Shown in pieces: positions 50,273-59,114 of a DNA stretch of 64,000 bases; the stretch's first letter is position 1, and every line of letters begins with the position of its first letter. The stretch is from Lujinxingia litoralis (GTDB taxonomy: Bacteria > Myxococcota_A > Bradymonadia > Bradymonadales > Bradymonadaceae): NCBI RefSeq assembly GCF_003260125.1, contig NZ_QHKO01000001.1, positions 824,914-888,913 of the forward strand, given 5' to 3'. The notes under the pieces were generated by a model, which made no database searches, was not told the DNA's origin, and saw only the letters and a program-made list of their open reading frames with translations. Position numbers and translations under genes: made by a program.

Positions 50273-51058
50273 ATGAAACTCGAGTTTTTTAACGCGTTTG
50301 AGATCCCCGAACCCCAACGTGATCAGCTCTTTCGCAAGCTCCACACCCTGATCCTGCTCTATTTTCCCCGGGCGCCCTACCAGCACTTTCTCGACCAGTA
50401 CCTCTACGAGGGCATCGAGTGCTGCCGGGGCGTCCTCCTCAAAGAAGGCGACAACATTCGGGGGTTTCAGCTCGTCGCCTCGATGCCGGTCACCCTCCAC
50501 GGGCAAAAGTACACGGTGCTTCGCAGCGTCGTCGCCAAAGATCGCGAGCACAACTCCCGGGGCTCCCGAAGTTTTGAGCGCTTTGGCCCCCGCGAGTTGA
50601 TTCGTCAGGCCCTACGCGCGCACCTGCAAGGGCGAGAGCCCTGGCTCATCGCCCAATCCGCCGGCCCGGTGACATACCTGCGCCTCTCCCGCTACTTTCC
50701 CGCAATTCTTCCGCCCACCGCCCTCGACGCCGACGTCCCCTCGGAACTACGCGCGACCTTCGATGGGCTGGCCGACCTCTGCCACATGCGCACCGACCAC
50801 CCCGAGGGCTGGTCCATGTCCGAGGGCCCCTACTACCCGATCAGCGACCACGAGCTTCAGAGCTGGAAACAGCGCCCCGAGCCGGCGTTGCGCCGCTTCT
50901 TCAAGGAATGCCCCCGCGCCGGCCAGGGCCAGGTCCTGGTCTTTGCCGTCCCGCTCACGCTGACCACCCTCCTGAGCCTGGGACCGCGAACGATCCTCAC
51001 GCTCCTCAACAAACGGCGGCGAGCTCGACACCAGACGCAGGCCAGCCCGCAAAACTAA
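50273..51058 (+). CDS. Hypothetical protein, possibly GNAT-like
   Basis: 261 residues from the ATG at 50273; an in-frame ATG at 50258 is an alternative and neither has a strong ribosome-binding site. The order CCRGVLLKEGDNIRGFQLVAS, then YTVLRSVVAKDREHNSRGS recalls the beta4/motif A region of GNAT acyltransferases, but the acetyl-CoA pyrophosphate loop is not convincing. A hydrophobic stretch near the C-terminus (VLVFAVPLTLTTLLSLG) may be a membrane helix. Function unknown. Confidence 0.65.
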   Translation: MKLEFFNAFEIPEPQRDQLFRKLHTLILLYFPRAPYQHFLDQYLYEGIECCRGVLLKEGDNIRGFQLVASMPVTLHGQKYTVLRSVVAKDREHNSRGSRSFERFGPRELIRQALRAHLQGREPWLIAQSAGPVTYLRLSRYFPAILPPTALDADVPSELRATFDGLADLCHMRTDHPEGWSMSEGPYYPISDHELQSWKQRPEPALRRFFKECPRAGQGQVLVFAVPLTLTTLLSLGPRTILTLLNKRRRARHQTQASPQN

Positions 51059-51175
51059 CTCTCCGGCAGGGCGCGGTGACAACGAAGGCCCGCTCCCCGG
51101 CCCTCTTCTCTCTCGCCCCCCAGTGCTTCCGCCCCACTACGGCGTCAGATACGCCCGGGCCCGTTACGCAAGAAA

Positions 51176-51209
51176 CGAAAAACCCGCGAAGCAAAAGCTT
51201 CGCGGGTTT
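51176..51209 (-). terminator. Terminator of tRNA-Pro
   Basis: 13-bp stem (51197-51209 with 51180-51192), 4-nt loop; on the minus strand the stem ends in U5 close after the tRNA 3' end (51219). Confidence 0.82.
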
Positions 51210-51218
51210 CTCCAAAAG

Positions 51219-51292
51219 TCGGGGCGACAGGATTTGAACCTGCGACCCCTTGCACCCCATGCAAGTGCGCTACCAGGCTGCGCCACGCCCCG
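51219..51292 (-). tRNA. tRNA-Pro (GGG)
   Basis: 74 nt on the minus strand. The acceptor stem CGGGGCG pairs with CGCCCCG, discriminator A. The anticodon stem CTTGC/GCAAG encloses the 7-nt loop ATGGGGT, giving anticodon GGG. The T-arm contains GGTTCAAATCC. No CCA is encoded. Flanked by its own promoter and terminator, so it is a single-gene unit. Confidence 0.96.
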
Positions 51293-51346
51293 ACATTTCC
51301 GACTCGCTGCGGCCCCGTGTTGCAGGCCCTCGTCGAGTGGAAGGCT

Positions 51347-51375
51347 GTAATACCCATGCCAGACTGACCCGTCAA
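51347..51375 (-). promoter_or_regulatory. Sigma70 promoter of tRNA-Pro
   Basis: On the minus strand -35 TTGACG (51370-51375), 17-nt spacer, -10 TATTAC (51347-51352). Predicts a leader of nearly 50 nt to be removed by processing. Confidence 0.75.
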
Positions 51376-51567
51376 CACCTTTTTGAAATAATTTTTCTCC
51401 CCCCCTCTTTCGGCCCTCATCCCAACCCTTGAACTTTCCCGATCCGCGATCCATCATGCGCTGCCCTCGTCGCCCCCCCGGGTCGACGCACGCCAGGATG
51501 GCAGGGGCACGCGAAAACGTATGGGGCTGGGAGCAGCCCCTGAGAAGCAGGTCTTTGAGGTGCGATC

Positions 51568-52356
51568 GTGAAAAAAGTCGTCGCAATTGCCAACCAGAAA
51601 GGGGGCGTGGGCAAAACCACAACCTCGGTGAACCTGGCAGCCTGCCTGGCCGCCGAGTCGTGCCGGGTCTTGTTGATTGACCTCGATCCCCAGGGCAACG
51701 CCACCAGTGGCGTGGGGGTGGACCGCCTGGAATGTGACACCTCGATCTACGACGCGCTCGTGGGCACCCGCACCATCTCCGGGCTTATCCGCGCGACCAA
51801 CACCGAGAACCTGGACCTGATCCCCAGCACCACCGACCTTGCCGGCGCCCAGATCGAGTTGGTCAACGCCGGCGATCGCGAGTTTCGCCTGCGCAAAGCC
51901 TTAGAAGAGGTCCCCGAGGAGTACGACTTTATCATCCTCGACTGTCCGCCCTCGCTGGGCCTCCTCACGATCAACGCGCTGGTGGCCGCCAACACCGTGC
52001 TCGTACCCATCCAGACCGAGTACTACGCACTGGAGGGGCTGGGCCACCTCCTGCGCACCATTGAGCTTATCCACGAGCATCTCAACCCGGCTCTGACCAT
52101 CGAGGGCATCCTGCTGACCATGTACGACTCGCGCACCAACTTAAGCGAGCAGGTCGCCACCGAAGTCTCCACCCATTTCGGCGAGCTTGTCTTCCAGACG
52201 GTGATCCCCCGGAACGTGCGCCTGGGGGAGGCGCCTTCGTTCGGGATGCCGATCAGCGAATACGACCGCAGCTCCCGCGGCGCGATTTCCTACCGCGACT
52301 TTGCCCGCGAGTTCCTCAAGCGTAACGGGCATCAGGGGCACAGCGCCTCGGCCTGA
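51568..52356 (+). CDS. parA: Chromosome-partitioning ATPase ParA (Soj)
   Basis: 262 residues. Deviant Walker A KGGVGKTT (11-18), the IDLDPQGNATSG segment, Walker B-type DFIILDCPPSLG. It drives segregation of ParB-bound origins. The start is a GTG (51568) with GAGG upstream. ParB follows after 20 bp. The size and N-terminus match chromosomal rather than plasmid-type ParA with its extra helix-turn-helix. Confidence 0.95.
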   Translation: MKKVVAIANQKGGVGKTTTSVNLAACLAAESCRVLLIDLDPQGNATSGVGVDRLECDTSIYDALVGTRTISGLIRATNTENLDLIPSTTDLAGAQIELVNAGDREFRLRKALEEVPEEYDFIILDCPPSLGLLTINALVAANTVLVPIQTEYYALEGLGHLLRTIELIHEHLNPALTIEGILLTMYDSRTNLSEQVATEVSTHFGELVFQTVIPRNVRLGEAPSFGMPISEYDRSSRGAISYRDFAREFLKRNGHQGHSASA

Positions 52357-52376
52357 GCAGTCATCCAAGGAAAATC

Positions 52377-53276
52377 ATGGCACCGACCGACGACCAGAAG
52401 TCCGGGCGCAAGGCGCTCGGCAAGGGCCTGGGCGCGCTCATCCCCAAACAGAGCGAGAGCGCCGAGAAGCGCGAGTTCATTCGCCTGCCCATCGCCCGCA
52501 TCGACACCGCGCGCCCCCAGCCGCGCACCTTCTTCGACGGCGATCGCATCGAAGAGCTCTCCGAGAGCATCAAAGAAAGCGGGCTGATTCAGCCTCTGGT
52601 CGTGCGCGAGCGCCAGGGACGCTACGAGCTGATTGCCGGGGAGCGCCGCCTGCGCGCCTGCAAACTCGCCGGGCTCAGCGAAGTACCGGTCGTAATCAAG
52701 GATGTGACCGAGACCGAGGCCTACACCCTGGCTTTGATCGAGAACATTCAGCGCGAAGACCTCAACCCGGTTGAAGAAGCCCTGGCCTACCAGAAACTGC
52801 TGGATGACTCGGGCCTGAGTCAGGCCGAGCTGGCCACCCGCGTGGGCAAATCCCGCAGCGCCCTGGCCAACTCCGTGCGCCTGCTCACCCTCTCGGAATT
52901 CGTGCTCGACCTGGTCGCCAGTGGCGAGCTCAGCGCCGGGCACGCCCGCGCCATCATCACCCTGGAGGCCGAGCCCGCCGAACGCCTGGCAGCCCAGGTG
53001 GTGGCCGAGGAATGGTCGGTACGCGAGACCGAAGAGTACGTCCGCAACCTCAAAGAGCCCCCGCCGCAGCGCGCCAAACCCCAGCGCATTCGCTACCGCG
53101 ATGATGCCCTGGTGCGCGATCTTACCGAACGCCTCCAGCACCGCCTGGGCACCCGCGTCAAAGTCAAAGATCGCCAGGGCAAAGGCAAAATCGAAATCTA
53201 CTACGACGATCTCGAGATCCTTCAGTCGGTGCTCGAACGCATCCAGGTCGACGACGAGCCTGGCCCCACCGAGTAA
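52377..53276 (+). CDS. parB: Chromosome-partitioning protein ParB (Spo0J)
   Basis: 299 residues. N-terminal KALGKGLGALIP tail that contacts ParA, the CTPase/box region QPLVVRERQGRYELIAGERRLRACKLAG (arms GERRLRA), then the helix-turn-helix (SQAELATRVGKSRSALANSVRLL) that reads parS, and the C-terminal dimerisation part (about 245-290). No parS-like palindrome (core GTTTCACGTGAAAC) was noticed in this window. Downstream is a strong terminator. Confidence 0.95.
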   Translation: MAPTDDQKSGRKALGKGLGALIPKQSESAEKREFIRLPIARIDTARPQPRTFFDGDRIEELSESIKESGLIQPLVVRERQGRYELIAGERRLRACKLAGLSEVPVVIKDVTETEAYTLALIENIQREDLNPVEEALAYQKLLDDSGLSQAELATRVGKSRSALANSVRLLTLSEFVLDLVASGELSAGHARAIITLEAEPAERLAAQVVAEEWSVRETEEYVRNLKEPPPQRAKPQRIRYRDDALVRDLTERLQHRLGTRVKVKDRQGKGKIEIYYDDLEILQSVLERIQVDDEPGPTE

Positions 53277-53295
53277 GGGTAGCCCTCCAGAGAGC

Positions 53296-53337
53296 GACGA
53301 GCCCGGCGTGGACGCGCCGGGCTCGTCTTGGTTCTTT
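53296..53337 (+). terminator. Terminator after parB
   Basis: Perfect 13-bp GC-rich stem (53296-53308 with 53315-53327, 6-nt loop), then a T-rich but imperfect tail (TTGGTTCTTT). It closes the parAB unit in front of a convergent gene. Confidence 0.75.
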
Positions 53338-53356
53338 CCCCCTCTCTCCCCGGCGC

Positions 53357-53761
53357 TCAGCCGCAGCAGCCCTTTCGGCCGCAACGCGCGGCGACATCCG
53401 GCTTAAAGTACGCCTCCAGAAACTCTGGCGAGAAGACCTGCGAGGCGATCTCGGGCTCTACCTCCATGGCCTGGCGCACCCAGTACTGCACGATATCGGC
53501 ATCGGAGCGCGTGGCGGCCTCACGGATCAGGCTGATGGCCGTCTCGCGGTGGTAACTCTTCCAGAGTTCTCCGATGGCGTGGTCCCAGAGCGTGGGTTGC
53601 TCCTTTGGCGAGGCCGACTCCACCGCTGCCAGCACGCCGGCAATCTCCCCCGTACGCATGGCCTGCTCCAGGGGTTTGGTCAGGCGCCCCGCCCCGAACT
53701 GCCAGAGCACCACGGCCACCGCCGCAATCGCCATCACGATCATCCACCAGGTAAGTGCCAT
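53357..53761 (-). CDS. Small membrane-anchored protein with Cys-rich tail
   Basis: 134 residues. One N-terminal TM helix (about 3-20, LTWWMIVMAIAAVAVVLW), then a helical, likely cytoplasmic part with a TPR-like feel (IAGVLAAVESASPKEQPTLWDHAIGELWKSY). The C-terminus ends CGRKGCCG, a compact thiol cluster reminiscent of metal-binding or targeting tails. Function unknown. Convergent with parB. Confidence 0.7.
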   Translation of the reverse strand: MALTWWMIVMAIAAVAVVLWQFGAGRLTKPLEQAMRTGEIAGVLAAVESASPKEQPTLWDHAIGELWKSYHRETAISLIREAATRSDADIVQYWVRQAMEVEPEIASQVFSPEFLEAYFKPDVAARCGRKGCCG

Positions 53762-53826
53762 CGTCTCCGCTCACTTGTGTTTAGATAAGTCCATTCGCCC
53801 GCTCGCCACGCTCACTCTACACCCGC

Positions 53827-53840
53827 ACGCAAGCTTGCGT
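53827..53840. repeat. Perfect 14-bp palindrome in the gap before the DoxX gene
   Basis: ACGCAAGCTTGCGT is self-complementary over 14 bp with no loop, so it is more likely a dimeric protein site than an RNA hairpin. It lies in the 296-bp gap between two divergent genes (53762-54057), which otherwise shows no gene. Confidence 0.4.
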
Positions 53841-54057
53841 ACTTGCCCACAGATAGCCCTGTAGCCTGCAAGGAGCAATCACCGCCTCGCCATGCCCCGG
53901 GCGCTTCACCCCAAGTGTGGCTTGACGCCGCCGACAATAGTAGCGATGCCCATCGCAGGCAATCGGGCCCCCCAAAGGCCACAATGCTCGGGCCGCTGTG
54001 CTTCCTGAAGGACGCCAACCTCCGGCCCCTCCTTTTTCAAACGCAAACGAGTGCACC

Positions 54058-54489
54058 ATGGAACATCTGATCCCCTCCCGTCTTCGCAACACCTTCAACG
54101 ATCTGGGCCTGCTGATCCTTCGCCTCTGGTTTGGCGGAGCGATGCTCTTTGCTCACGGCATGCCCAAACTTCAAACCTTTTCTGAGAAAGCCAACCTCTT
54201 TCCCGATCCTCTCGGGCTCGGAAGCCAGCTCAGCCTGGTACTGGCCATCGGCGCCGAGGTGGGCTGCGCCCTCCTGCTGATGCTCGGCCTGGCCACCCGT
54301 CTGGTCAGCGTTCCGCTGGTCTTCACCATGGCCGTGGCGGCCTTTGTCGTGCACGGCGACGATCCCTTCAGCAAGCAGGAGTTCGCCCTGATGTACGGCT
54401 TTGCCTACCTGGGGCTCTTCTTCACCGGCCCGGGTCGTTTCTCCCTCGACCAGCTCATCTCCCGCAAAAAGGGCGCTCGCCACTCCTGA
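54058..54489 (+). CDS. DoxX-family membrane protein
   Basis: 143 residues from the ATG at 54058. Four TM helices with the DoxX pattern: LGLLILRLWFGGAMLFAHGMPKL, then LVLAIGAEVGCALLLMLGLATRL and VFTMAVAAFVVHGDDPF. The family includes subunits of quinol oxidases and thiosulfate-oxidising complexes, but many members are of unknown role. A separate unit upstream of the symporter. Confidence 0.86.
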   Translation: MEHLIPSRLRNTFNDLGLLILRLWFGGAMLFAHGMPKLQTFSEKANLFPDPLGLGSQLSLVLAIGAEVGCALLLMLGLATRLVSVPLVFTMAVAAFVVHGDDPFSKQEFALMYGFAYLGLFFTGPGRFSLDQLISRKKGARHS

Positions 54490-54584
54490 GTCAGCCCCCC
54501 GGCGGCCAGGCCGGCCTTGTGCACAGCGGGCGCACGCGCTTTACTTCGATCCCCCCATCGAACCGAAGCCCGGGAGCAGCCCCT

Positions 54585-55964
54585 ATGCAACGCATCAAAC
54601 TCCACTGGTGGATCCTGATCGGCATGGTCGCCGGCGTCGTCTGGGGCATGGCCCTGCATACCGCTTACTACGACACGCTGCTGGAGCAGGCGCGCCAGGA
54701 GGTCCTGGGACCGGGCTACACCTCCGAAGCCCTGGTCGGTGCCACGCGCGAGATTCAGTCGGAGCTCAGCCGCCTGGTCCGCGAGACCCCGCCGGGGGCC
54801 GCGGCCCATGGTCTGGCCGAACTCTTTCTGGCGCTGCTCCGCATGCTGGTCATCCCCCTGGTCTTTGCCTCGCTGATCTGCGGGGTGACCGGCATGCGCG
54901 ACTTCTCCCGGCTGCGCCGCATCGGCGTGCGCGCTGCCGCCTGGTACGTCACCACCAGCCTGCTGGCCATCCTCCTGGGCCTGCTCCTGGTCAACCTCCT
55001 GGAACCCGGCGTCGGGCTTCAGGTCCCCCTGGCCGTGGGCCAGGTCGAGATTCCGGAGCCCACCGGCCCCTGGGAGATGATCCTCTCGGTGGTCCCGACA
55101 AACGTGGTGGCGTCGGCGGCCAACTTCGATCTGCTGGGCGTGATCTTCTTTGCCCTGCTCTTTGGGCTCTTTGCCCTCCGCGTAGAAGAGCGCTTTCTGG
55201 AAACCATCGATGGCTTCTTCCAGGCGGTCTTTGCCGTGATGATGAAGATGACGCTCTTTGTCATCTCCCTGGCCCCGGTGGGGATTGCCGCGCTGATCGC
55301 GCGCCTGATCGCCATGACCGGACCGGATGCCCTGACCAGCGTCGTGGGCTACGCCGCCACGGTCGCCGCCGCGCTCCTCTTGCACGGTCTGATCACCCTG
55401 CCCCTGCTCTTCTGGCTGCTGACCCGGCGCAACCCCTACACCATGCTCGGGGCGATGAGCGCCACGCTGCTCACCGCCTTCTCTACGGCGTCCTCCTCGG
55501 GCACCCTGGGTATGACTCTGGAGCAGCTCGAAGATCGCGTGGGCGTCGACAACCAGGTCGGCGGCTTTGTCCTCCCCTTAGGCGCCACCATCAACATGGA
55601 CGGCACCGCCCTCTACGAGTGCGTGGCCGTGCTCTTTGTCGCCCAGGTCTACGCCACGACCCACCCGGAGTTCGTGCTCACCTTCGGCACCCAGCTCACC
55701 ATCGTGATGCTGGCGCTGATGGTCAGCATCGGCGCCGCCGGCATCCCGCACGCCGGCCTGGTGATGATGGTCATCATCTTCGAGGCCGTGGGCCTGCCGC
55801 TGGAGCTCATCGCCCTGCTCTGGGCCATCGATCGCCCGCTGGACATGGCCCGCACCATGATCAATGTCTGGAGCGACTCGGTGGGCGCCACGACCATTGC
55901 CCACCTGGAAGACGCCATCGACGAGTCGGTGCTCTTTGCGCGCGGCGCCGACGCCATCCCCTGA
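54585..55964 (+). CDS. Dicarboxylate/amino acid:cation symporter (DAACS/GltP family)
   Basis: 459 residues from the ATG at 54585, with GGGAG 8 nt upstream. Family hallmarks are the Ser-rich re-entrant loop STASSSGTLGMTLEQL, the TM7 motif GATINMDGTALYE and the second loop with AAGIPHAGLVMM. The first 100 residues include a longer-than-usual extracellular loop (about 30-75). Such proteins import glutamate, aspartate or C4-dicarboxylates with Na+ or H+. A methyltransferase gene follows after 28 bp. Confidence 0.93.
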   Translation: MQRIKLHWWILIGMVAGVVWGMALHTAYYDTLLEQARQEVLGPGYTSEALVGATREIQSELSRLVRETPPGAAAHGLAELFLALLRMLVIPLVFASLICGVTGMRDFSRLRRIGVRAAAWYVTTSLLAILLGLLLVNLLEPGVGLQVPLAVGQVEIPEPTGPWEMILSVVPTNVVASAANFDLLGVIFFALLFGLFALRVEERFLETIDGFFQAVFAVMMKMTLFVISLAPVGIAALIARLIAMTGPDALTSVVGYAATVAAALLLHGLITLPLLFWLLTRRNPYTMLGAMSATLLTAFSTASSSGTLGMTLEQLEDRVGVDNQVGGFVLPLGATINMDGTALYECVAVLFVAQVYATTHPEFVLTFGTQLTIVMLALMVSIGAAGIPHAGLVMMVIIFEAVGLPLELIALLWAIDRPLDMARTMINVWSDSVGATTIAHLEDAIDESVLFARGADAIP

Positions 55965-55992
55965 CCATTTGCCCGCACACAACAGGAGATTT

Positions 55993-56607
55993 ATGAGCTG
56001 GGAAGACGCCTGGCAGCAGGGACGCACCGGCTGGGACGCCGGTCAGTCCTCTCCCCTTCTTCAACACCTTGTCGCCTCCGGCGAACTCCGCGGTCGCCAC
56101 GCCCTGGTCCCCGGCTGCGGCGCGGGCTACGACGTGGTCACCCTGGCCGAGAGCTTCGAGGTCGCCACCGGCCAGGATCTGGCCCCCACGGCCCGGGCCC
56201 GCTTCGAAGAGGTGCGCGCACAGGCCGGCATCTCGCCGGAGCGCGCCCTCTACCTTACCGGCGACTTCTTCCACGACGATCCGGGCGCCCCCTTCGATCT
56301 GGTCTGGGACTACACCTTTTTATGCGCCATCGATCCCTCCCTGCGCCCGCGCTGGGCCGCGCGCATGGCCGAGATCATCGCACCGGGAGGGATCCTGGCC
56401 GCCTTGATCTTCCCGGTACTCCAGGACCACCCCGAGCGCGAAGCCGAGCGCATGGCCCAGGGCCCGCCCTTTCCGCTGCGTCCGGCCGATGTGGAAGCCC
56501 TGATTGCCACCGACTTCACCACCCGACGCCTGGAGCCGGTGCCCGCCCGACTCAGCCACCCGGGCCGTGAAGGCCTGGAGTGGCTGGGGCTCTTTGTGCG
56601 CCGCTAG
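55993..56607 (+). CDS. TPMT-family class I SAM-dependent methyltransferase
   Basis: 204 residues from the ATG at 55993 with AGGAG upstream. Opens MSWEDAWQQGRTGWDAGQSSPLL, typical of the thiopurine/thiol/halide methyltransferase family, then SAM motif I LVPGCGAGYDVVTLA, a GDFF segment and VWDYTFLCAIDPSLR. It may methylate thiols, halides or metalloids; substrate unknown. Ends only 2 bp before the convergent phosphoesterase stop. Confidence 0.9.
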   Translation: MSWEDAWQQGRTGWDAGQSSPLLQHLVASGELRGRHALVPGCGAGYDVVTLAESFEVATGQDLAPTARARFEEVRAQAGISPERALYLTGDFFHDDPGAPFDLVWDYTFLCAIDPSLRPRWAARMAEIIAPGGILAALIFPVLQDHPEREAERMAQGPPFPLRPADVEALIATDFTTRRLEPVPARLSHPGREGLEWLGLFVRR

Positions 56608-56609
56608 CC

Positions 56610-57116
56610 TCACCCCCGCTTCCCGCTGCGCGGCCCCAGCACCACCCGATCCAGGGCCAGCGAGCCATCGGACTCAATGTGCAGAATCGCCGCGTAGCGC
56701 TCGCTATGAAACCCGACCCTCCCGGCAGCCCCGGGATTGATCCACAGCGTGCCCCCCACCCTCCCGACCACCGGAATATGGCTATGGCCGACCACCAGAA
56801 CGTCGGGCCGAAGCCGGGCGATCAACTCCCGCGCCGCCGCCCGGGGGCGCTTCGGCGAGCCGGCAATATGCAGGGCGGCAATCGTCGTGGCGCCGAGCTG
56901 AATCTGGGCCTCCAGCGGAAAAAAACGCAACTCCCCCCCGTCGATGTTGCCCCGCACCACCGTCACCGGCGCGACCCTCTCCAACTGCGCGATCACCGCC
57001 ATCGTGCCCACATCCCCGGCGTGCACAATATGCTCGACGTTTTTGAATACTTCGAGCACGTGTTCGTCGAGCCACCCGTGAGTATCCGACACCAGCCCGA
57101 TGCTTCGGCGTCCCAT
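56610..57116 (-). CDS. YfcE/MJ0936-family metallophosphoesterase
   Basis: 168 residues from the ATG at 57116, with GAGG 5 nt upstream. All metal-binding signatures are there: SDTHG (near the N-terminus), HAGDVGT, GNID, AGSPKR in the His-block region, and GHSHIP. The family hydrolyses phosphodiesters or phosphomonoesters in vitro with Mn2+; native substrate unknown. Convergent with the TPMT-like gene, almost touching. Confidence 0.92.
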   Translation of the reverse strand: MGRRSIGLVSDTHGWLDEHVLEVFKNVEHIVHAGDVGTMAVIAQLERVAPVTVVRGNIDGGELRFFPLEAQIQLGATTIAALHIAGSPKRPRAAARELIARLRPDVLVVGHSHIPVVGRVGGTLWINPGAAGRVGFHSERYAAILHIESDGSLALDRVVLGPRSGKRG

Positions 57117-57402
57117 CACCACCTCTCTGCGTTCTCTCAAACCCGCATTATGACTGACCCGTCACGACGCGACGTGTCTAAAAATGATCTTGCACCCCAC
57201 CATTCTCCTGTGCACGATGGCGCCAACTCGGGTCGAGAAAAGCTCCCTTCCCTGGCGCTTCTCGGCCCGAGGCGTACGAAACGCTGGTACCATGCAGGAC
57301 TCTGAATCGTCACGGTAACACCACTCGACGTGAGGAGGCCGGAACGTTGCCCGGCCGCCTGTAATGGATGACCCCCGAGTCATCACAACCAAGGAGCAGT
57401 AA

Positions 57403-58644
57403 ATGAAAATGAATGCGCAATTGCGTTGGATGTTCACCCTGGCCGCCGCCGGTAGCCTGACTGTCGCGATGGTCCCCGAGGCCGACGCCGCCCGCCGTGC
57501 CAGCCTGGGTCAGAACCGACTGATCCTGGACAAAAACGACGTCTACCTCTTCCCGCAGGCCGCCACCGAGTACAACAACCTGCTCAGCCTGGAGTACGGC
57601 GCGGCGCCCAATGCGGGCTCCGGCCTGGTGCTTCTGGGCAATGAGTCCTTCGCCTACGGTCTGGGCATCTACCGCGGCGACCTCCTCAGCCCTGGCACCT
57701 ACCCCTACAACCTGGGGCACCCCAACCTGGGCAACGTTGCCAACCCGCTGCCTGGCCTGGTCGATCAGCCCCACACCATCCTCGACTTCTTCGTCGGCGC
57801 CGACATGGGCGGCGGCTCCGCCGGTGCGCGCCTCTCCTTTGGCAACGGCGCCACGCGCCAGGTCGACGCCGAAGACGTGGTCGATTCGACCTCGCATACC
57901 TTCGTTGGCCTGACCCTGGGCTACTCGATGCTCGGTGACACCCGCGTGGACACCGGCCTGAACATCCAGTTCAACTCCGGCAACCAGATCAACGGCGGAG
58001 ACGACGTCCTCGACACCAACCGCCTCTTCGTCGGCGCCACCGCCCGGGCCTACCTGCCCATGGCCGAGCGCACCGAACTCGGTGTCCTGGGTGACATCAA
58101 CTTTGAGAGCCGCGGCGCAACCACCCGCTCCTATGACGCCAACGGCGTGGAGACCGGCAGCAACGAGGGCGGCACCACCGCTTTCGGCCTGGTTGCCGGT
58201 GCCGGTCCGGTCTACCACATCAAAGAAAACACCACCCTGGCCGGGTACGGTCTGCTCGGCTTCTCCACCAGCAGCACCGATCTCGACAAAGATACCGACT
58301 TCGACGGCACTGGCATGACCAACCTGCTCCTCCCCGGTCTGCACGTCGCCGCCGACATCCAGCTGCTCGACTGGCTCTACTTCCGCACCGGCGCGCAGTA
58401 CTCCTACAGCGTCACGATCGCTTCCAGCGAAGAAGATCCCAACGCCGGCAACAACGTCTCCGACTCCAGCAGCATGAGCGGCCGTGCCAGCAACTTCGGC
58501 TGGCGCGCGGGCCTGGGTGTGGAGCTGGGTAACTTCACCCTCGACGGCGCCTTCCAGTCCGGCTTCATCGTCAACGGCCCCGACTTCCTCGGCGGCGCCG
58601 GTGGCGGTATGTTCACCTCGGTGGCCGCGGGCTACAGCTTCTAA
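57403..58644 (+). CDS. Outer-membrane beta-barrel-type protein of unknown function
   Basis: 413 residues. Signal peptide with cleavage near EADA-ARR (about 29). The mature part is rich in Gly and aromatic residues with many short beta-strand stretches (FGLVAGAGPVYHI, TTLAGYGLLGFST), and the chain ends in Phe (VAAGYSF), as BAM substrates commonly do. A strong AAGGAG precedes the ATG at 57403. No known family recognised; probably a porin-like or structural outer membrane protein. It has a strong terminator. Confidence 0.8.
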   Translation: MKMNAQLRWMFTLAAAGSLTVAMVPEADAARRASLGQNRLILDKNDVYLFPQAATEYNNLLSLEYGAAPNAGSGLVLLGNESFAYGLGIYRGDLLSPGTYPYNLGHPNLGNVANPLPGLVDQPHTILDFFVGADMGGGSAGARLSFGNGATRQVDAEDVVDSTSHTFVGLTLGYSMLGDTRVDTGLNIQFNSGNQINGGDDVLDTNRLFVGATARAYLPMAERTELGVLGDINFESRGATTRSYDANGVETGSNEGGTTAFGLVAGAGPVYHIKENTTLAGYGLLGFSTSSTDLDKDTDFDGTGMTNLLLPGLHVAADIQLLDWLYFRTGAQYSYSVTIASSEEDPNAGNNVSDSSSMSGRASNFGWRAGLGVELGNFTLDGAFQSGFIVNGPDFLGGAGGGMFTSVAAGYSF

Positions 58645-58696
58645 GGCGGACGCCACACCTTACGTATTGAGTCGCCCCCGGGCGGCTTAACACCAG

Positions 58697-58729
58697 ACCT
58701 CGAGCGCCTTTTGGCGCTCGGGGTTTTTT
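58697..58729 (+). terminator. Terminator of the outer-membrane protein gene
   Basis: 12-bp stem (58697-58708 with 58713-58724, one G-U), 4-nt loop, followed by a T run, about 55 bp after the stop. Confidence 0.85.
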
Positions 58730-58731
58730 AG

Positions 58732-59031
58732 TTCGTGTGCCACATCGACCAGGCCCCTTCCGCCCTCGTCAGCGCGCATCTCTCCTCGGCCCCCCTGTCG
58801 GTCGTCCCTCCTTGCCCCCCGGCTTTTCTTCGGGGCGCATACCCGGCCTTCCCCGGCCCCCCATCAGCGATCCTCAGCCTCACAGCTCACCCCTTCGCTT
58901 CATACCAGCCCCTTCCTTTCAGGACGCGCCTCGGCCCCTCCTCGACGGCCTCCGTGCGCCTGCTGGCTCCCTTCCTTCACCGGACGGGCCACCTGCTCGT
59001 CTGCGCCAGGTCCACGTTCTGCCTGCCGATC
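58732..59031. other. Noncoding pyrimidine-rich stretch between two facing terminators
   Basis: About 300 bp with no supportable gene. The plus strand is strongly C+T-rich (long CCT/CTT/CCC runs), unlike neighbouring coding DNA. The open frames here lack ribosome-binding sites and any recognisable protein pattern. Confidence 0.4.
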
Positions 59032-59066
59032 AAAAAACCCCGGAGCGCGCTGCGCGCGCCCCGGGG
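59032..59066 (-). terminator. Terminator of the FMN reductase/CNNM operon
   Basis: On the minus strand a 13-bp GC-rich stem (59054-59066 with 59038-59050, one G-U), 3-nt loop, followed by U6. It lies about 50 bp after the CNNM-family stop. Confidence 0.88.
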
Positions 59067-59114
59067 CCCTTTTAACCTTCGTTGGCCGAGATATCCCCGG
59101 CCCGATCCTCCCGC

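Noticed and set aside
51293..53356. parS sites around parAB
   Set aside because: No sequence close to the GTTTCACGTGAAAC core was found by eye.
54401..55996. 531-codon plus-strand frame overlapping the DoxX and symporter genes in another frame
   Set aside because: Pro/Arg/His-rich out-of-frame shadow; the symporter frame carries all family motifs.
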